A DNA stretch of 64,000 nucleotides from positions 22,315 to 86,314 of the forward strand of contig JAGGDU010000195.1 of the NCBI GenBank assembly GCA_018457135.1, given 5' to 3'. The stretch comes from Trichodesmium erythraeum GBRTRLIN201. Its GTDB lineage: Bacteria; Cyanobacteriota; Cyanobacteriia; Cyanobacteriales; Microcoleaceae. The first letter of the stretch is position 1. The number at the start of each line of letters is the position of its first letter. The notes under the pieces are model-generated. The model saw nothing but the letters and a program-made list of their open reading frames with translations, was not told the DNA's origin and ran no database searches. Shown in pieces: positions 49,045 to 57,104 of the stretch. The position numbers were made by a program, and so were the translations under genes.

Positions 49045-50082
49045 ATGAACGACTTAGCAAATAGACAATATGAAGGTCAAGGTAATGACCAAAAGTATGA
49101 ACGATTAAAAGACGAAAAGGGGAAAGAATTTCTAGATATACCCATAAAAAAAGAACCTTATATTGCTTCTAAAAATTTGGCTGAGGCAGTCAATGATGCT
49201 CTCTATTTACGCCGCCCTTTATTGTTGGAAGGTGAACCTGGTTGTGGTAAAACTCGTCTTGCTTATTCTATTGCTTATGAGTTGGGTTATCCTTTGAAAG
49301 AATGTTATATTCGTTCTACGATTCGGGCTGAAGAATTACTCTATACTTATGATAATATTCGCCGTTTATATGACCTTCAAGAATATAGATTGATTCAGGG
49401 TAAATTAGAGGAGAAAGATATTAATAATTCACCTCAAGTAACTAATGTTATTGACCGGGAAACATATATAGAGTTGGGCAAGTTAGGAGAGGCTATTGAG
49501 CTTTCTGATAAAAATAATATTCCTTCGGTGGTTTTGGTTGATGAAGTTGATAAGGCTGATATTGATTTTCCTAATGATTTACTGTTGGTTTTAGATAGGT
49601 TACAGTTTGAAGTAAAGGAGGTAAAAAACTTGAAATATGATGCTCTTCGAGGAGAGGAGCGGGAAGACAGAAAGGATTTTTTGCCTTTGATTATTATTAC
49701 GAGTAATCAAGAGAAAGAATTACCTAAGGCTTTTTTACGTCGCTGTCTGTTTTATTATATTGGCTTTCCGAATAAGGAGGATTTGAGGAAGATTATTATT
49801 AATCATTTTCAACAGGATGTTTCTCCTCTTTTTGAAGTTGCTTTAACTAAATTTGTAGAACTTCGTGACGATATTTCTTGGCGGAAAAAACCTAGTACGG
49901 GAGAGTTTATTAATTGGTTGCGACTTTTAGAAAGAGGATTGCCAAATAATACAACTCAGGAGTATCAGGAAATCAAAGCTGAAGTTTTAAGGGAGACTAA
50001 ATTATATCAACTTCCTTTTCTCCATACTTTAGTAAAAAATCAAAGTGACCAAAATACTATAGAAAAGTTAAAAAATGATTGA
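49045..50082 (+). CDS. MoxR-family AAA+ ATPase
   Basis: This 345-residue AAA+ protein has Walker A GEPGCGKT at 63-70, Walker B SVVLVDEVDKAD at 161-172, sensor 1 LIIITSNQEKELP and the arginine-finger region KAFLRRCLFYYIGFP. A Glu-rich insertion (ELGKLGEAIELSDKNN) precedes Walker B. MoxR ATPases act as chaperone-like remodelers, paired with vWA proteins. Here the vWA gene follows directly, and a duplicated 5' stub of it overlaps the MoxR stop codon. It starts 16 bp after the inactive-STAND gene, so it is in the same operon. No key residue is missing. Confidence 0.92.
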   Translation: MNDLANRQYEGQGNDQKYERLKDEKGKEFLDIPIKKEPYIASKNLAEAVNDALYLRRPLLLEGEPGCGKTRLAYSIAYELGYPLKECYIRSTIRAEELLYTYDNIRRLYDLQEYRLIQGKLEEKDINNSPQVTNVIDRETYIELGKLGEAIELSDKNNIPSVVLVDEVDKADIDFPNDLLLVLDRLQFEVKEVKNLKYDALRGEEREDRKDFLPLIIITSNQEKELPKAFLRRCLFYYIGFPNKEDLRKIIINHFQQDVSPLFEVALTKFVELRDDISWRKKPSTGEFINWLRLLERGLPNNTTQEYQEIKAEVLRETKLYQLPFLHTLVKNQSDQNTIEKLKND

Positions 50083-50146
50083 TTTTGAATTATTAATTGT
50101 TGAATTTGAAGCTCTTTTATTGCCTTTATTTAATAGGTTGAGGTAA
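50075..50146 (+). pseudogene. Duplicated 5' stub of the vWA gene
   Basis: ATG 50075 opens a 23-codon frame MIDFELLIVEFEALLLPLFN-RLR, ending at TAA 50144. It is nearly identical in DNA and protein to the first 23 codons of the gene at 50238. Its ATG overlaps the MoxR stop by eight bases, the spacing expected for the original coupled start. The functional vWA start is now 155 bp further on. Confidence 0.88.
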
Positions 50147-50237
50147 AAGAGCTTAGATTTGGTTGATTCGCGAAACTAAACACTAATAAAGCAACAAAAT
50201 CCAATACCAAACCAGTAGATAAGCTGAAAATTAATAA

Positions 50238-51398
50238 ATGGTTGACTTTGAATTATTAATCGTTGAATTTGAAACTATTTTATTGCCTTTATTTAATAGG
50301 TTGAGGCAAAAGGATATTCCCGTGGGAATTTCTGAATATTTACTGGCGATTAAAATGATTCAATCTCGAGGGGCGTGGCAGGATATTGAACGTTTAAAAC
50401 GACTTTTATGTTTGTTATGGGTTAAGTCTTTAGAAGACCAATATATTTTTAATCAATTGTTTGAGGAGTTAGTTAGACCTGAGTTAGAAAAGCAATTACT
50501 AGAAGCTGATAAATCTCCATTGCCTAAAATTGATGAGGATTCTACTTCTCCTCCTCAAAAGACTGAAAATTTAGATATTAATAGTAATCCTATTTCTCAA
50601 GTTTCATCTAAAGTTCAAAAGGAAAATAAACCTCAACCTAATCAACCAACTAATTCAATCCCAATTCGCGATTTTTCGAGAAAATCTCTGTCAGAAATAA
50701 CCCCAATAAAACTGAGATTTAGACAAAGTTATAATTTGATTCCCCGTTTACCAATAACTCGCCGAGAAATGACTAGTATTTGGCGTAATTTAAGGTTGTT
50801 AAAACGAGAGGGTGCGCCGGAAAATTTAGATGTTCAAGGAACAATTAATCTATTTTATAAAATGGGTTTTTTCTCTGGTGTGGTTTTACAACCTTCTAGA
50901 AAAAATCAAGTTAAGTTGGTTTTGTTAATTGACTGTGAAGGTTCCATGTCTCCTTTTAAATTGTTGATTGATACTTTACAGGAAAGTATTGAAAAAGTAG
51001 GGTTGTTAAATCAAAAGAATATTTTTTATTTTCACAATGTGCCGAGGGGTTATCTATTTACTAAACCTAATTTAACTAAGCCTTTGCCTATTGAGGAAAT
51101 TTTATCTCAGGAAGTTGGTAATAATAGTGTGGTTATTGTTAGTGATGGGGGGGCGGCACGGCGCACTTATGATAGTGAAAGATTCCATCAAACTAAGGAA
51201 TTTATACGGCAATTATCTGATAAAACTTATTTATATGGATGGTTAAACCCTGTTCCAGAATTTCAGTGGAGGATGACCACTGCTGAAGATATTGCTACGT
51301 TTATTCCTATGTATTCTTTAAATCCACAAGGATTAAATGATTTGGTTAAAATATTGTTAGGATATCCTTTTCCAATGGGAGTTAATTTGCATGGTTAA
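50238..51398 (+). CDS. vWA-domain protein of the MoxR-linked type
   Basis: This is a 386-residue protein. The N-terminal helical region (VDFELLIVEFETILLPLFNR, GISEYLLAIKMIQSRGAWQD, RLLCLLWVKSLEDQYIFNQL) is like CoxE/SAV_2336-type proteins. A low-complexity Pro/Asn/Ser linker spans 95-145. The vWA domain runs 220-386. The metal site reads DCEGSMS at 232-238, Asp232-x-Glu-x-Ser, so the usual second residue Ser is Glu. VVIVSDGGAARRTYDSERF continues the fold, with YLYGWLNPVPEFQW after it. Partner of the MoxR ATPase. The stop overlaps the start of the next gene by eight bases. The start ATG at 50238 is chosen because the upstream copy is truncated. Confidence 0.88.
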   Translation: MVDFELLIVEFETILLPLFNRLRQKDIPVGISEYLLAIKMIQSRGAWQDIERLKRLLCLLWVKSLEDQYIFNQLFEELVRPELEKQLLEADKSPLPKIDEDSTSPPQKTENLDINSNPISQVSSKVQKENKPQPNQPTNSIPIRDFSRKSLSEITPIKLRFRQSYNLIPRLPITRREMTSIWRNLRLLKREGAPENLDVQGTINLFYKMGFFSGVVLQPSRKNQVKLVLLIDCEGSMSPFKLLIDTLQESIEKVGLLNQKNIFYFHNVPRGYLFTKPNLTKPLPIEEILSQEVGNNSVVIVSDGGAARRTYDSERFHQTKEFIRQLSDKTYLYGWLNPVPEFQWRMTTAEDIATFIPMYSLNPQGLNDLVKILLGYPFPMGVNLHG

Positions 51399-53637
51399 AA
51401 CTATTGAGGCGGTTGTTAGAAAGCTATGGCTATCTCCGGAGAATGCCGTGGAAGAGGTGGTAAGATTTGAGCGTCGTTTTGGAGAAGAAAATTTTAAGCT
51501 TGCTTGTCATTGTGGGTTGTTTTTGATTTTAACTCCTGAATTAGTTAATTTAATTCGGATTAATTTTTTGGATGAGGAAAATATTCCTTGGATAGGAGAA
51601 AGTAATTTTTTGTTGTCTTCTTTATGTCGTCCTTTACAAGAGGGAGTTTATGAGGTTGAGCCTTGTGTGAGGGAAGTTTTGTTGGAGGAATTGGAGGATA
51701 AATTTGGTTGGCGACGACCTTTTGAATTGGCTGAATTTTTGTGGTTTTATTTGGATAAACAAGGGGAGAGAAAACCATCTGGAGAGTTAAGAATGGTTCA
51801 AGAATGGATTGCTCAAGCTTATTTAGATCCCGATAGGACAATTCGGGAAATGGAGAGCTTTTTATCTGAAAGTTTGCCGGAAGATAATCCGGTTTTGGGG
51901 TTAGCTGGTCAAGAAAAAATTCCTTATTTAGTGGAGATTTTGGCTCAACCTTTGGAGCAGACTAATTTATGGAAAGAGTATCAAAATTTGGTGCTTAATT
52001 CTCATGTTTTGGCAAAGTTATTGGTTGATGAAAAGGAGGGGTTAGGGGAGGAAATTGAGGAGTTAAAAGAAGAGTTTGGAGATGGGGAGGAGGTCAAATT
52101 AGGTAATGAGAAGTTTTTCTTAATTCATCCTGTTATTAAAAAGTTTTTGGCAGAGTTTCCTCCAGAAAAAGGAATAGATTATATCTGTGAAGCTAAATTA
52201 CTAATTGTTGGAGAAGCTGGAGCTGGTAAAACAGCTTTAGCTAATAAAATTATCAACCCAAACTATCAACTCAAAGATGAAGATACAACCAAAGGAATTG
52301 AAGTTTATCAGTACAACTTTAAGACAAAAAACCAAAATGACTTTCAAATAAATATTTGGGATTTTGGCGGACAAGAAATTTATCACGCTACCCACCAATT
52401 TTTCCTGACCAAACGCTCCCTATATACCCTTGTCGCTGATACCCGCAAAGAAGATACAGACTTTTATTATTGGCTCAATGTAGTAGAATTATTAAGCGAT
52501 AATAGCCCCTTATTAATTGTGAAAAATGAGAAACATGAACGGCAACGAGAAATTAATCAACGGGGATTGCAAGGGCAATTTACTAACATTAAAGAAATCT
52601 TAGCTACCAACCTTGAAACTAATCGCGGTTTAGAAGAAATTATCAGAGAAATCGAACATCATATTAGTGAATTACCCCATATTGGCAGTAGTTTACCTAA
52701 AACTTGGAAACAAGTCCGGGAAATCTTAGAATTAGACTCCCGTAACTATATTAGTCTAGAAGAATATTTATCTATTTGTAAACAAAATGGCTTGACAAAA
52801 TTGGAGTATAAATTACAGTTAAGTCGCTATTTACATGACTTAGGAATTTGTCTTCATTTTCAGGATAACCCACTGTTAAATAAAACAGTTATTCTCAAAC
52901 CAGAATGGGGAATAGCGGCAGTTTATAAAATCTTAGATAATCCGACAGTTTATAATAACTTCGGCAAATTCACCAAAGATGATTTAACCAATATCTGGAA
53001 TGAAGAAAAATATGTGGATATGCGCGATGAACTACTCCAGTTAATGATTAGATTTAAACTATGTTATAAAATTCTTGGTAATTCTCAGACCTATATTGCC
53101 CCTCAACTTTTAACAGAAAATCAACCAGAATATGACTGGGATGAAAATAACAATTTGATTTTACGTTACACCTACAAATTTATGCCCAGAGGAATTATCA
53201 CTCAGTTTATTGTAGATATGCACCGAGATATTGAACAACAGAAATATGTTTGGAAAAGGGGAGTTATTATCAAGCAAAATGAAACCAGAGCAGAGGTAAT
53301 TGAATATTACGACAGAAGAGAAATAAAAATTAGGGTTTCTGGACGACAAAAACGGGCTTTAATGACTCTCGTAACTTACCTATTAGATAAAATTCACAGT
53401 TCCTATAATAATCGACTCAAATATAATCACTTATTTCCTTGTACTTGTGCTGCTTGTAAAAATAGCCAGAATCCACATTTTTATAAACTTGAAAAATTAA
53501 AAGAATGGATTCGTAATGGTAGACTAAAAACTACCTGTGAGAATCATCCTTATAATGAAGTTAATATAAAGAGTTTAATTGATAATGTAATAAATATAGA
53601 TTTATTATCAAAACTTAGATATATGGTACGCGATTAA
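51391..53637 (+). CDS. Roc-COR (ROCO) GTPase with vWA-MoxR-linked N-terminal domain
   Basis: This is a 748-residue protein. Residues 1-160 (VEEVVRFERRFGEENFKLAC, LFLILTPELVNLIRINFLDE, VREVLLEELEDKFGWRRPFE) are the helical region normally encoded right after vWA genes in these loci, ahead of a variable domain. Here the variable part is a Roc-COR GTPase: P-loop GEAGAGKTA at 274-282, switch II IWDFGGQEIYHATHQFF with DFGGQE at 324-329, and ADTRKED. The COR region at about 445-660 includes YISLEEYLSICKQNGLT and VILKPEWGIAAVYKIL. The last 90 residues carry CTCAACK and a later Cys-His pair that could bind zinc. It overlaps the vWA gene by eight bases. The stop codon lies in the duplication seam with the next segment, so the C-terminus may be truncated. 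Confidence 0.9.
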   Translation: MVKTIEAVVRKLWLSPENAVEEVVRFERRFGEENFKLACHCGLFLILTPELVNLIRINFLDEENIPWIGESNFLLSSLCRPLQEGVYEVEPCVREVLLEELEDKFGWRRPFELAEFLWFYLDKQGERKPSGELRMVQEWIAQAYLDPDRTIREMESFLSESLPEDNPVLGLAGQEKIPYLVEILAQPLEQTNLWKEYQNLVLNSHVLAKLLVDEKEGLGEEIEELKEEFGDGEEVKLGNEKFFLIHPVIKKFLAEFPPEKGIDYICEAKLLIVGEAGAGKTALANKIINPNYQLKDEDTTKGIEVYQYNFKTKNQNDFQINIWDFGGQEIYHATHQFFLTKRSLYTLVADTRKEDTDFYYWLNVVELLSDNSPLLIVKNEKHERQREINQRGLQGQFTNIKEILATNLETNRGLEEIIREIEHHISELPHIGSSLPKTWKQVREILELDSRNYISLEEYLSICKQNGLTKLEYKLQLSRYLHDLGICLHFQDNPLLNKTVILKPEWGIAAVYKILDNPTVYNNFGKFTKDDLTNIWNEEKYVDMRDELLQLMIRFKLCYKILGNSQTYIAPQLLTENQPEYDWDENNNLILRYTYKFMPRGIITQFIVDMHRDIEQQKYVWKRGVIIKQNETRAEVIEYYDRREIKIRVSGRQKRALMTLVTYLLDKIHSSYNNRLKYNHLFPCTCAACKNSQNPHFYKLEKLKEWIRNGRLKTTCENHPYNEVNIKSLIDNVINIDLLSKLRYMVRD

Positions 53638-54536
53638 ATATAGCAGCAGCTCGTCCTGTAGAAATGGGAGAAAACTACACTAATAATCTAGTCACTCGAC
53701 TTATTTCAGAATTAAAACCTCGTTGTTTAGCAATGACCGGAGTTTGTGCAGGTAATAAAAAAAAGACTTTTTTAGGTGATGTAATTGTTGCAAATCGAGT
53801 CTTTAAATTTGACTATGGTAAACTTGTTACTCATTACGAATCAATAGGTGATAAACAAATTTTTACTGAAGAAATATTCCATGATATTCGCACTTATAAC
53901 TTGAAACGCCAATGGGAATTTATCATTCAAGAATTTCCCCAAGATTGGCTAAATACTATTCAAACTCCTAGACCAAAATCTGACTATCATCAAGAACGTT
54001 GGTTACTCCACAAACTCTATGATTTTAAACAACAACCATACAAATATTCACGTCCTGACCAGCACCCAGAAAGACCAACAGAATGCCCAGATTAGAGAAA
54101 AGTAATTCAACAATTAAGAGAAAAAGAATTATTAAAAACAGACTCCTTGGAATTAACCGAAAAAGCTCAGAAAGAAATTAACAATGAACGACTAGAATAT
54201 TTAGAAGAACAACGCTATAAAGACCCATCATATCCACAAATTCATACAGGGGTAATTGCTACTACAAATAAAGTACAAAAAGACCCCCAACTTTTCCAAC
54301 GTATCGAAAAATTACAACGGAAAATATTAGGAGTAGAAATGGAAGGTGCAGCTATTGGTGCAGTAGCAGAAATTGAGGAAATTCCCATCATTATTGTTAA
54401 GGGAGTTCAAGATTATGCTGATGATGATAAAAGTGACCAATTTCGTCAATATGCAGCGGAAGTTTCCGCCCGCTTTTTATTAGCTTTTTTGACTACAATA
54501 GAATTAGCAAGATTTCGGAAAAAAGGAGACTTATAA
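53632..54536 (+). pseudogene. Truncated, nonsense-bearing copy of the EAD-phosphorylase gene
   Basis: From ATTAAATATAG at 53632 to about 54530 the DNA is nearly identical to 57688-58583, the C-terminal two thirds of the gene at 57105. The EAD and the start of the phosphorylase fold are missing. TGG (Trp) of the intact gene is TAG at 54093-54095, splitting the frame into two open pieces (53664-54095 and 54147-54536). EMEGAAIGAVAEIEE and VKGVQDYADDDK are preserved. The last bases (54511-54570) instead resemble 56405-56453 of the neighbouring EAD gene, so the copy is a mosaic. Confidence 0.9.
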
Positions 54537-54627
54537 ATTAAAAAATATCTGCAAAGTCAATATAATATAAATCTCAAAGAGCTACGCTGTTAATATTTAG
54601 TGTAAATAATTGATAGGACTCAAAAAA

Positions 54628-55935
54628 TTGAAACTAAGATATAAATATAGGTGCTATCCAAACCTTATACAAAAAATTAATTTAGCTAAATTATTTGGAT
54701 GTACAAGAGTAGTTTGGAATGATGGGTTAGCCTATTGTATTCAAGAATTTAAATCAACTAAGAAAAAGCCAACTAATTCCGAACTTCAAAAAGTCTTTAT
54801 TACTCAAGCTAAAAAGACAATTGAGAGAAGTTGGCTAACCGAAATATCCGTAGTTCCATTGCAACAATCCTTAAACGATTTACATCAAGCTTATCAAAAC
54901 TTTTTTAACTCAGCAACAGGTAAGCGTAAAGGAATGAAAATTAAATCTCCTAAATTCAAGAAGCGCAAGTCAAAACAGACTGCTAGGTTTACAAAAATAG
55001 GGTTTAAGCTAAGTCAAGATAAGGTATATTTAGCCAAAATAGGTAAAATAAAAGTTGCTTGGTCAAGACCCTTACCTATTGAACCTACATCAGTCACAAT
55101 AATTAAGGATTCAGCTAATAGATATTTTCTGAGTTTTGTAATAGAAACATCTGCTGAAACATTACCCAAAACTGATAATTCTATTGGAATTGATTTGGGA
55201 ATTTCTACTTTTGCTACATTGAATAATGGTCAGAAATTTGAAGCTCCTAAACCACTTAAGAAAAATCTCAAAAAATTAGCTAAGTTTCAACGCCAGCTTG
55301 CTCAGAAAATACCAGGTAGTAAGCGTAGAGAAAAAGCTAAATTAAGGGTAGCTAAACTTCATGCTAAAATCACAGACATTAGAACTGATTTTCTTCATCA
55401 ACTATCCACTAAGTTAATTCGCGAATACGACACAATAGTATTAGAAGACTTAAATGTTTCTGGTATGGTTAAAAACAGAAAACTAGCTAAGGCTATTTCT
55501 GATTTAGGATGGAGAATGTTTAGGACATTATTAGAAACTAAATGTCAAAAATATGGTCGTGAGTTTAGAGTTATTAACAGATGGGAACCTACGAGTCAAA
55601 AATGCTCTCATTGTGGGTTTCGTGGAGGTAAAAAGGAATTAAATGTTAGAGAGTGGAATTGTTTGAAATGTGGCACACACCATGACCGTGATGTTAATGC
55701 TGCTGTAAATATTTTAGAAGTTGTTCAACTGAGAACCAAGGTTGAAGTAATTGAAACTAAAGTATTAGAAAATCCTGTACAATTATCTCTTTTCAATATA
55801 GTCGCCGACGGTCAGTCGGAGACTGAACAAAAACGAGCATTGAGCAAAGGTAAGACTTGCCGTAAAAAGCCAGCTAATTGTGATGAAATGCTAACCCGCT
55901 TTGAGTCTTTCAAGCAGCTTAATCTGTTTGATTGA
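54628..55935 (+). CDS. tnpB: TnpB-type RNA-guided nuclease (IS200/IS605, solo)
   Basis: About 435 residues. The family N-terminus is LKLRYKYRCYPN, so I prefer TTG 54628 as start; another TTG at 54610 adds six residues and no ATG is near. The RuvC residues are intact (numbering from 54610): IGIDLGISTFATL (Asp195), IVLEDLNVSGM (Glu279) and HDRDVNAAVNIL (Asp361). The zinc ribbon is CSHCGFRGGKKELNVREW, then CLKC. TnpB cuts DNA with a guide RNA made from the element's right end. No TnpA gene is adjacent, so the unit would need one in trans to move. It sits between the phosphorylase pseudogene and the next island genes. Confidence 0.93.
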   Translation: MKLRYKYRCYPNLIQKINLAKLFGCTRVVWNDGLAYCIQEFKSTKKKPTNSELQKVFITQAKKTIERSWLTEISVVPLQQSLNDLHQAYQNFFNSATGKRKGMKIKSPKFKKRKSKQTARFTKIGFKLSQDKVYLAKIGKIKVAWSRPLPIEPTSVTIIKDSANRYFLSFVIETSAETLPKTDNSIGIDLGISTFATLNNGQKFEAPKPLKKNLKKLAKFQRQLAQKIPGSKRREKAKLRVAKLHAKITDIRTDFLHQLSTKLIREYDTIVLEDLNVSGMVKNRKLAKAISDLGWRMFRTLLETKCQKYGREFRVINRWEPTSQKCSHCGFRGGKKELNVREWNCLKCGTHHDRDVNAAVNILEVVQLRTKVEVIETKVLENPVQLSLFNIVADGQSETEQKRALSKGKTCRKKPANCDEMLTRFESFKQLNLFD

Positions 55936-55976
55936 TAGATAAGAATCTCCTCGGCTTTAGGCAGGAGAGGATGTCA
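55936..55976 (+). ncRNA. Probable right end of the TnpB element and 3' end of its guide RNA
   Basis: A hairpin, TCTCCT(55946-55951)-loop-AGGAGA(55963-55968), lies 11 bp after the tnpB stop and is followed by GGATGTCAA. Structured right ends of this kind terminate IS200/IS605 elements and their guide RNAs. If the end is near 55976, the guide would be the following bases starting AAACAATCCC. The exact border is uncertain. Confidence 0.5.
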
Positions 55977-56062
55977 AAACAATCCCAGAGTCAATCTCTC
56001 AACTCTCTAATTTACAGAGCTTGATTTAGAAGATAATTAATACCCTAATTAAGGAGAAAATA

Positions 56063-57028
56063 ATGAGTTCAACTGAAGCAATAATATTTTCTATTTTAAA
56101 CCGAGATAACATTACACAACTGGAATTAATTTTCCAAAGATTATTTCAGCAATTTGATTCTATTTCTGGAAGGCGAGCATTTTTACAGTTAGCGGGAATA
56201 GATGACTATTTTATAAATGGCCGAGATTTTAATTTACCTCCTCAGCAATTTATAACTATATTAGTTGCTGACTTAAAAAGTTATAGAATCTCTCGACAAA
56301 ATCCTTATTATCATCCACTGTTATTCATTATAGACTATGTAATTAATCAACCTAGAGAAAAATTTTATCATTTAGATGATCGAGATATTGAATATTTAGC
56401 AACGTTTCGGAAAAGGGGAGATTTACAAATTAAAATATATCTGCAAAATCAATCTCCTGAAACAATAAAACGTAATACTCAAAATTTAGATATTTACTTG
56501 AATAAAATTGAGAAAAATCTCAAAAATCAAGGTGCTTTAGATATACAAAATAACGTTCTAAGTAAAGATAGAAAGTTTGAATTTGAGCGTGTAGCAAAAA
56601 TCACTGATTTTGAACTTCATTTCGATGCATTTAATATGAGAGGAGATGCGTTTTTTATCATCGATTATTTTCCCTCTATAAATACAAAAAGTTTAAGACA
56701 GTATTCTACTCAATGCCTAGAATATGGAAAAGATAAAGCTACTTCATCTGTTGGCACACAAATTTTAAATGCTAGGGTACCTTGTAATATTTGTTTTGCT
56801 ATAGCTGTGGTTAAAAACTTAGACAAAGAAACTAAAATTAAAATACGTCAAGAAAATCCTTTCGATCAAAATCTAGATTTATTATGGTACGAAGTTCCTG
56901 TTATTTATTGTTTAGATGAAAAAATACTTTATTTTTATGACCAACCTTCATCATTCTGGGAAAAATTTAAGGGAGAAGTAGTATGGACAAGGTTGAGAGA
57001 AGTCATTGAAACGACTTTAACACCTTAA
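56063..57028 (+). CDS. EAD-containing protein with unrecognised C-terminal domain
   Basis: This is a 321-residue protein. Residues 1-120 are a helical domain (LFQQFDSISGRRAFLQLAGI, FNLPPQQFITILVADLKSYR, YYHPLLFIIDYVINQ) that is homologous to the start of the next protein, so it is an effector-associated domain of a second family, distinct from that at 46806-48240. A short linker follows. The C-terminal 150 residues (FELHFDAFNMRGDAFFIIDY, LRQYSTQCLEYGKDKATSSV, NICFAIAVVKNLD, DLLWYEVPVIYCLDEKILYF) look like an alpha/beta domain I do not recognise, perhaps the effector. A strong ribosome site AAGGAG precedes ATG 56063. The next gene starts 76 bp on. Confidence 0.72.
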   Translation: MSSTEAIIFSILNRDNITQLELIFQRLFQQFDSISGRRAFLQLAGIDDYFINGRDFNLPPQQFITILVADLKSYRISRQNPYYHPLLFIIDYVINQPREKFYHLDDRDIEYLATFRKRGDLQIKIYLQNQSPETIKRNTQNLDIYLNKIEKNLKNQGALDIQNNVLSKDRKFEFERVAKITDFELHFDAFNMRGDAFFIIDYFPSINTKSLRQYSTQCLEYGKDKATSSVGTQILNARVPCNICFAIAVVKNLDKETKIKIRQENPFDQNLDLLWYEVPVIYCLDEKILYFYDQPSSFWEKFKGEVVWTRLREVIETTLTP

Positions 57029-57104
57029 TATACTTCTTAGGTCAACAATTTATTTTGTAGATAGCTGCTAAAATTTAAAACATCAATAATGGAAGAAAAG
57101 TCAA

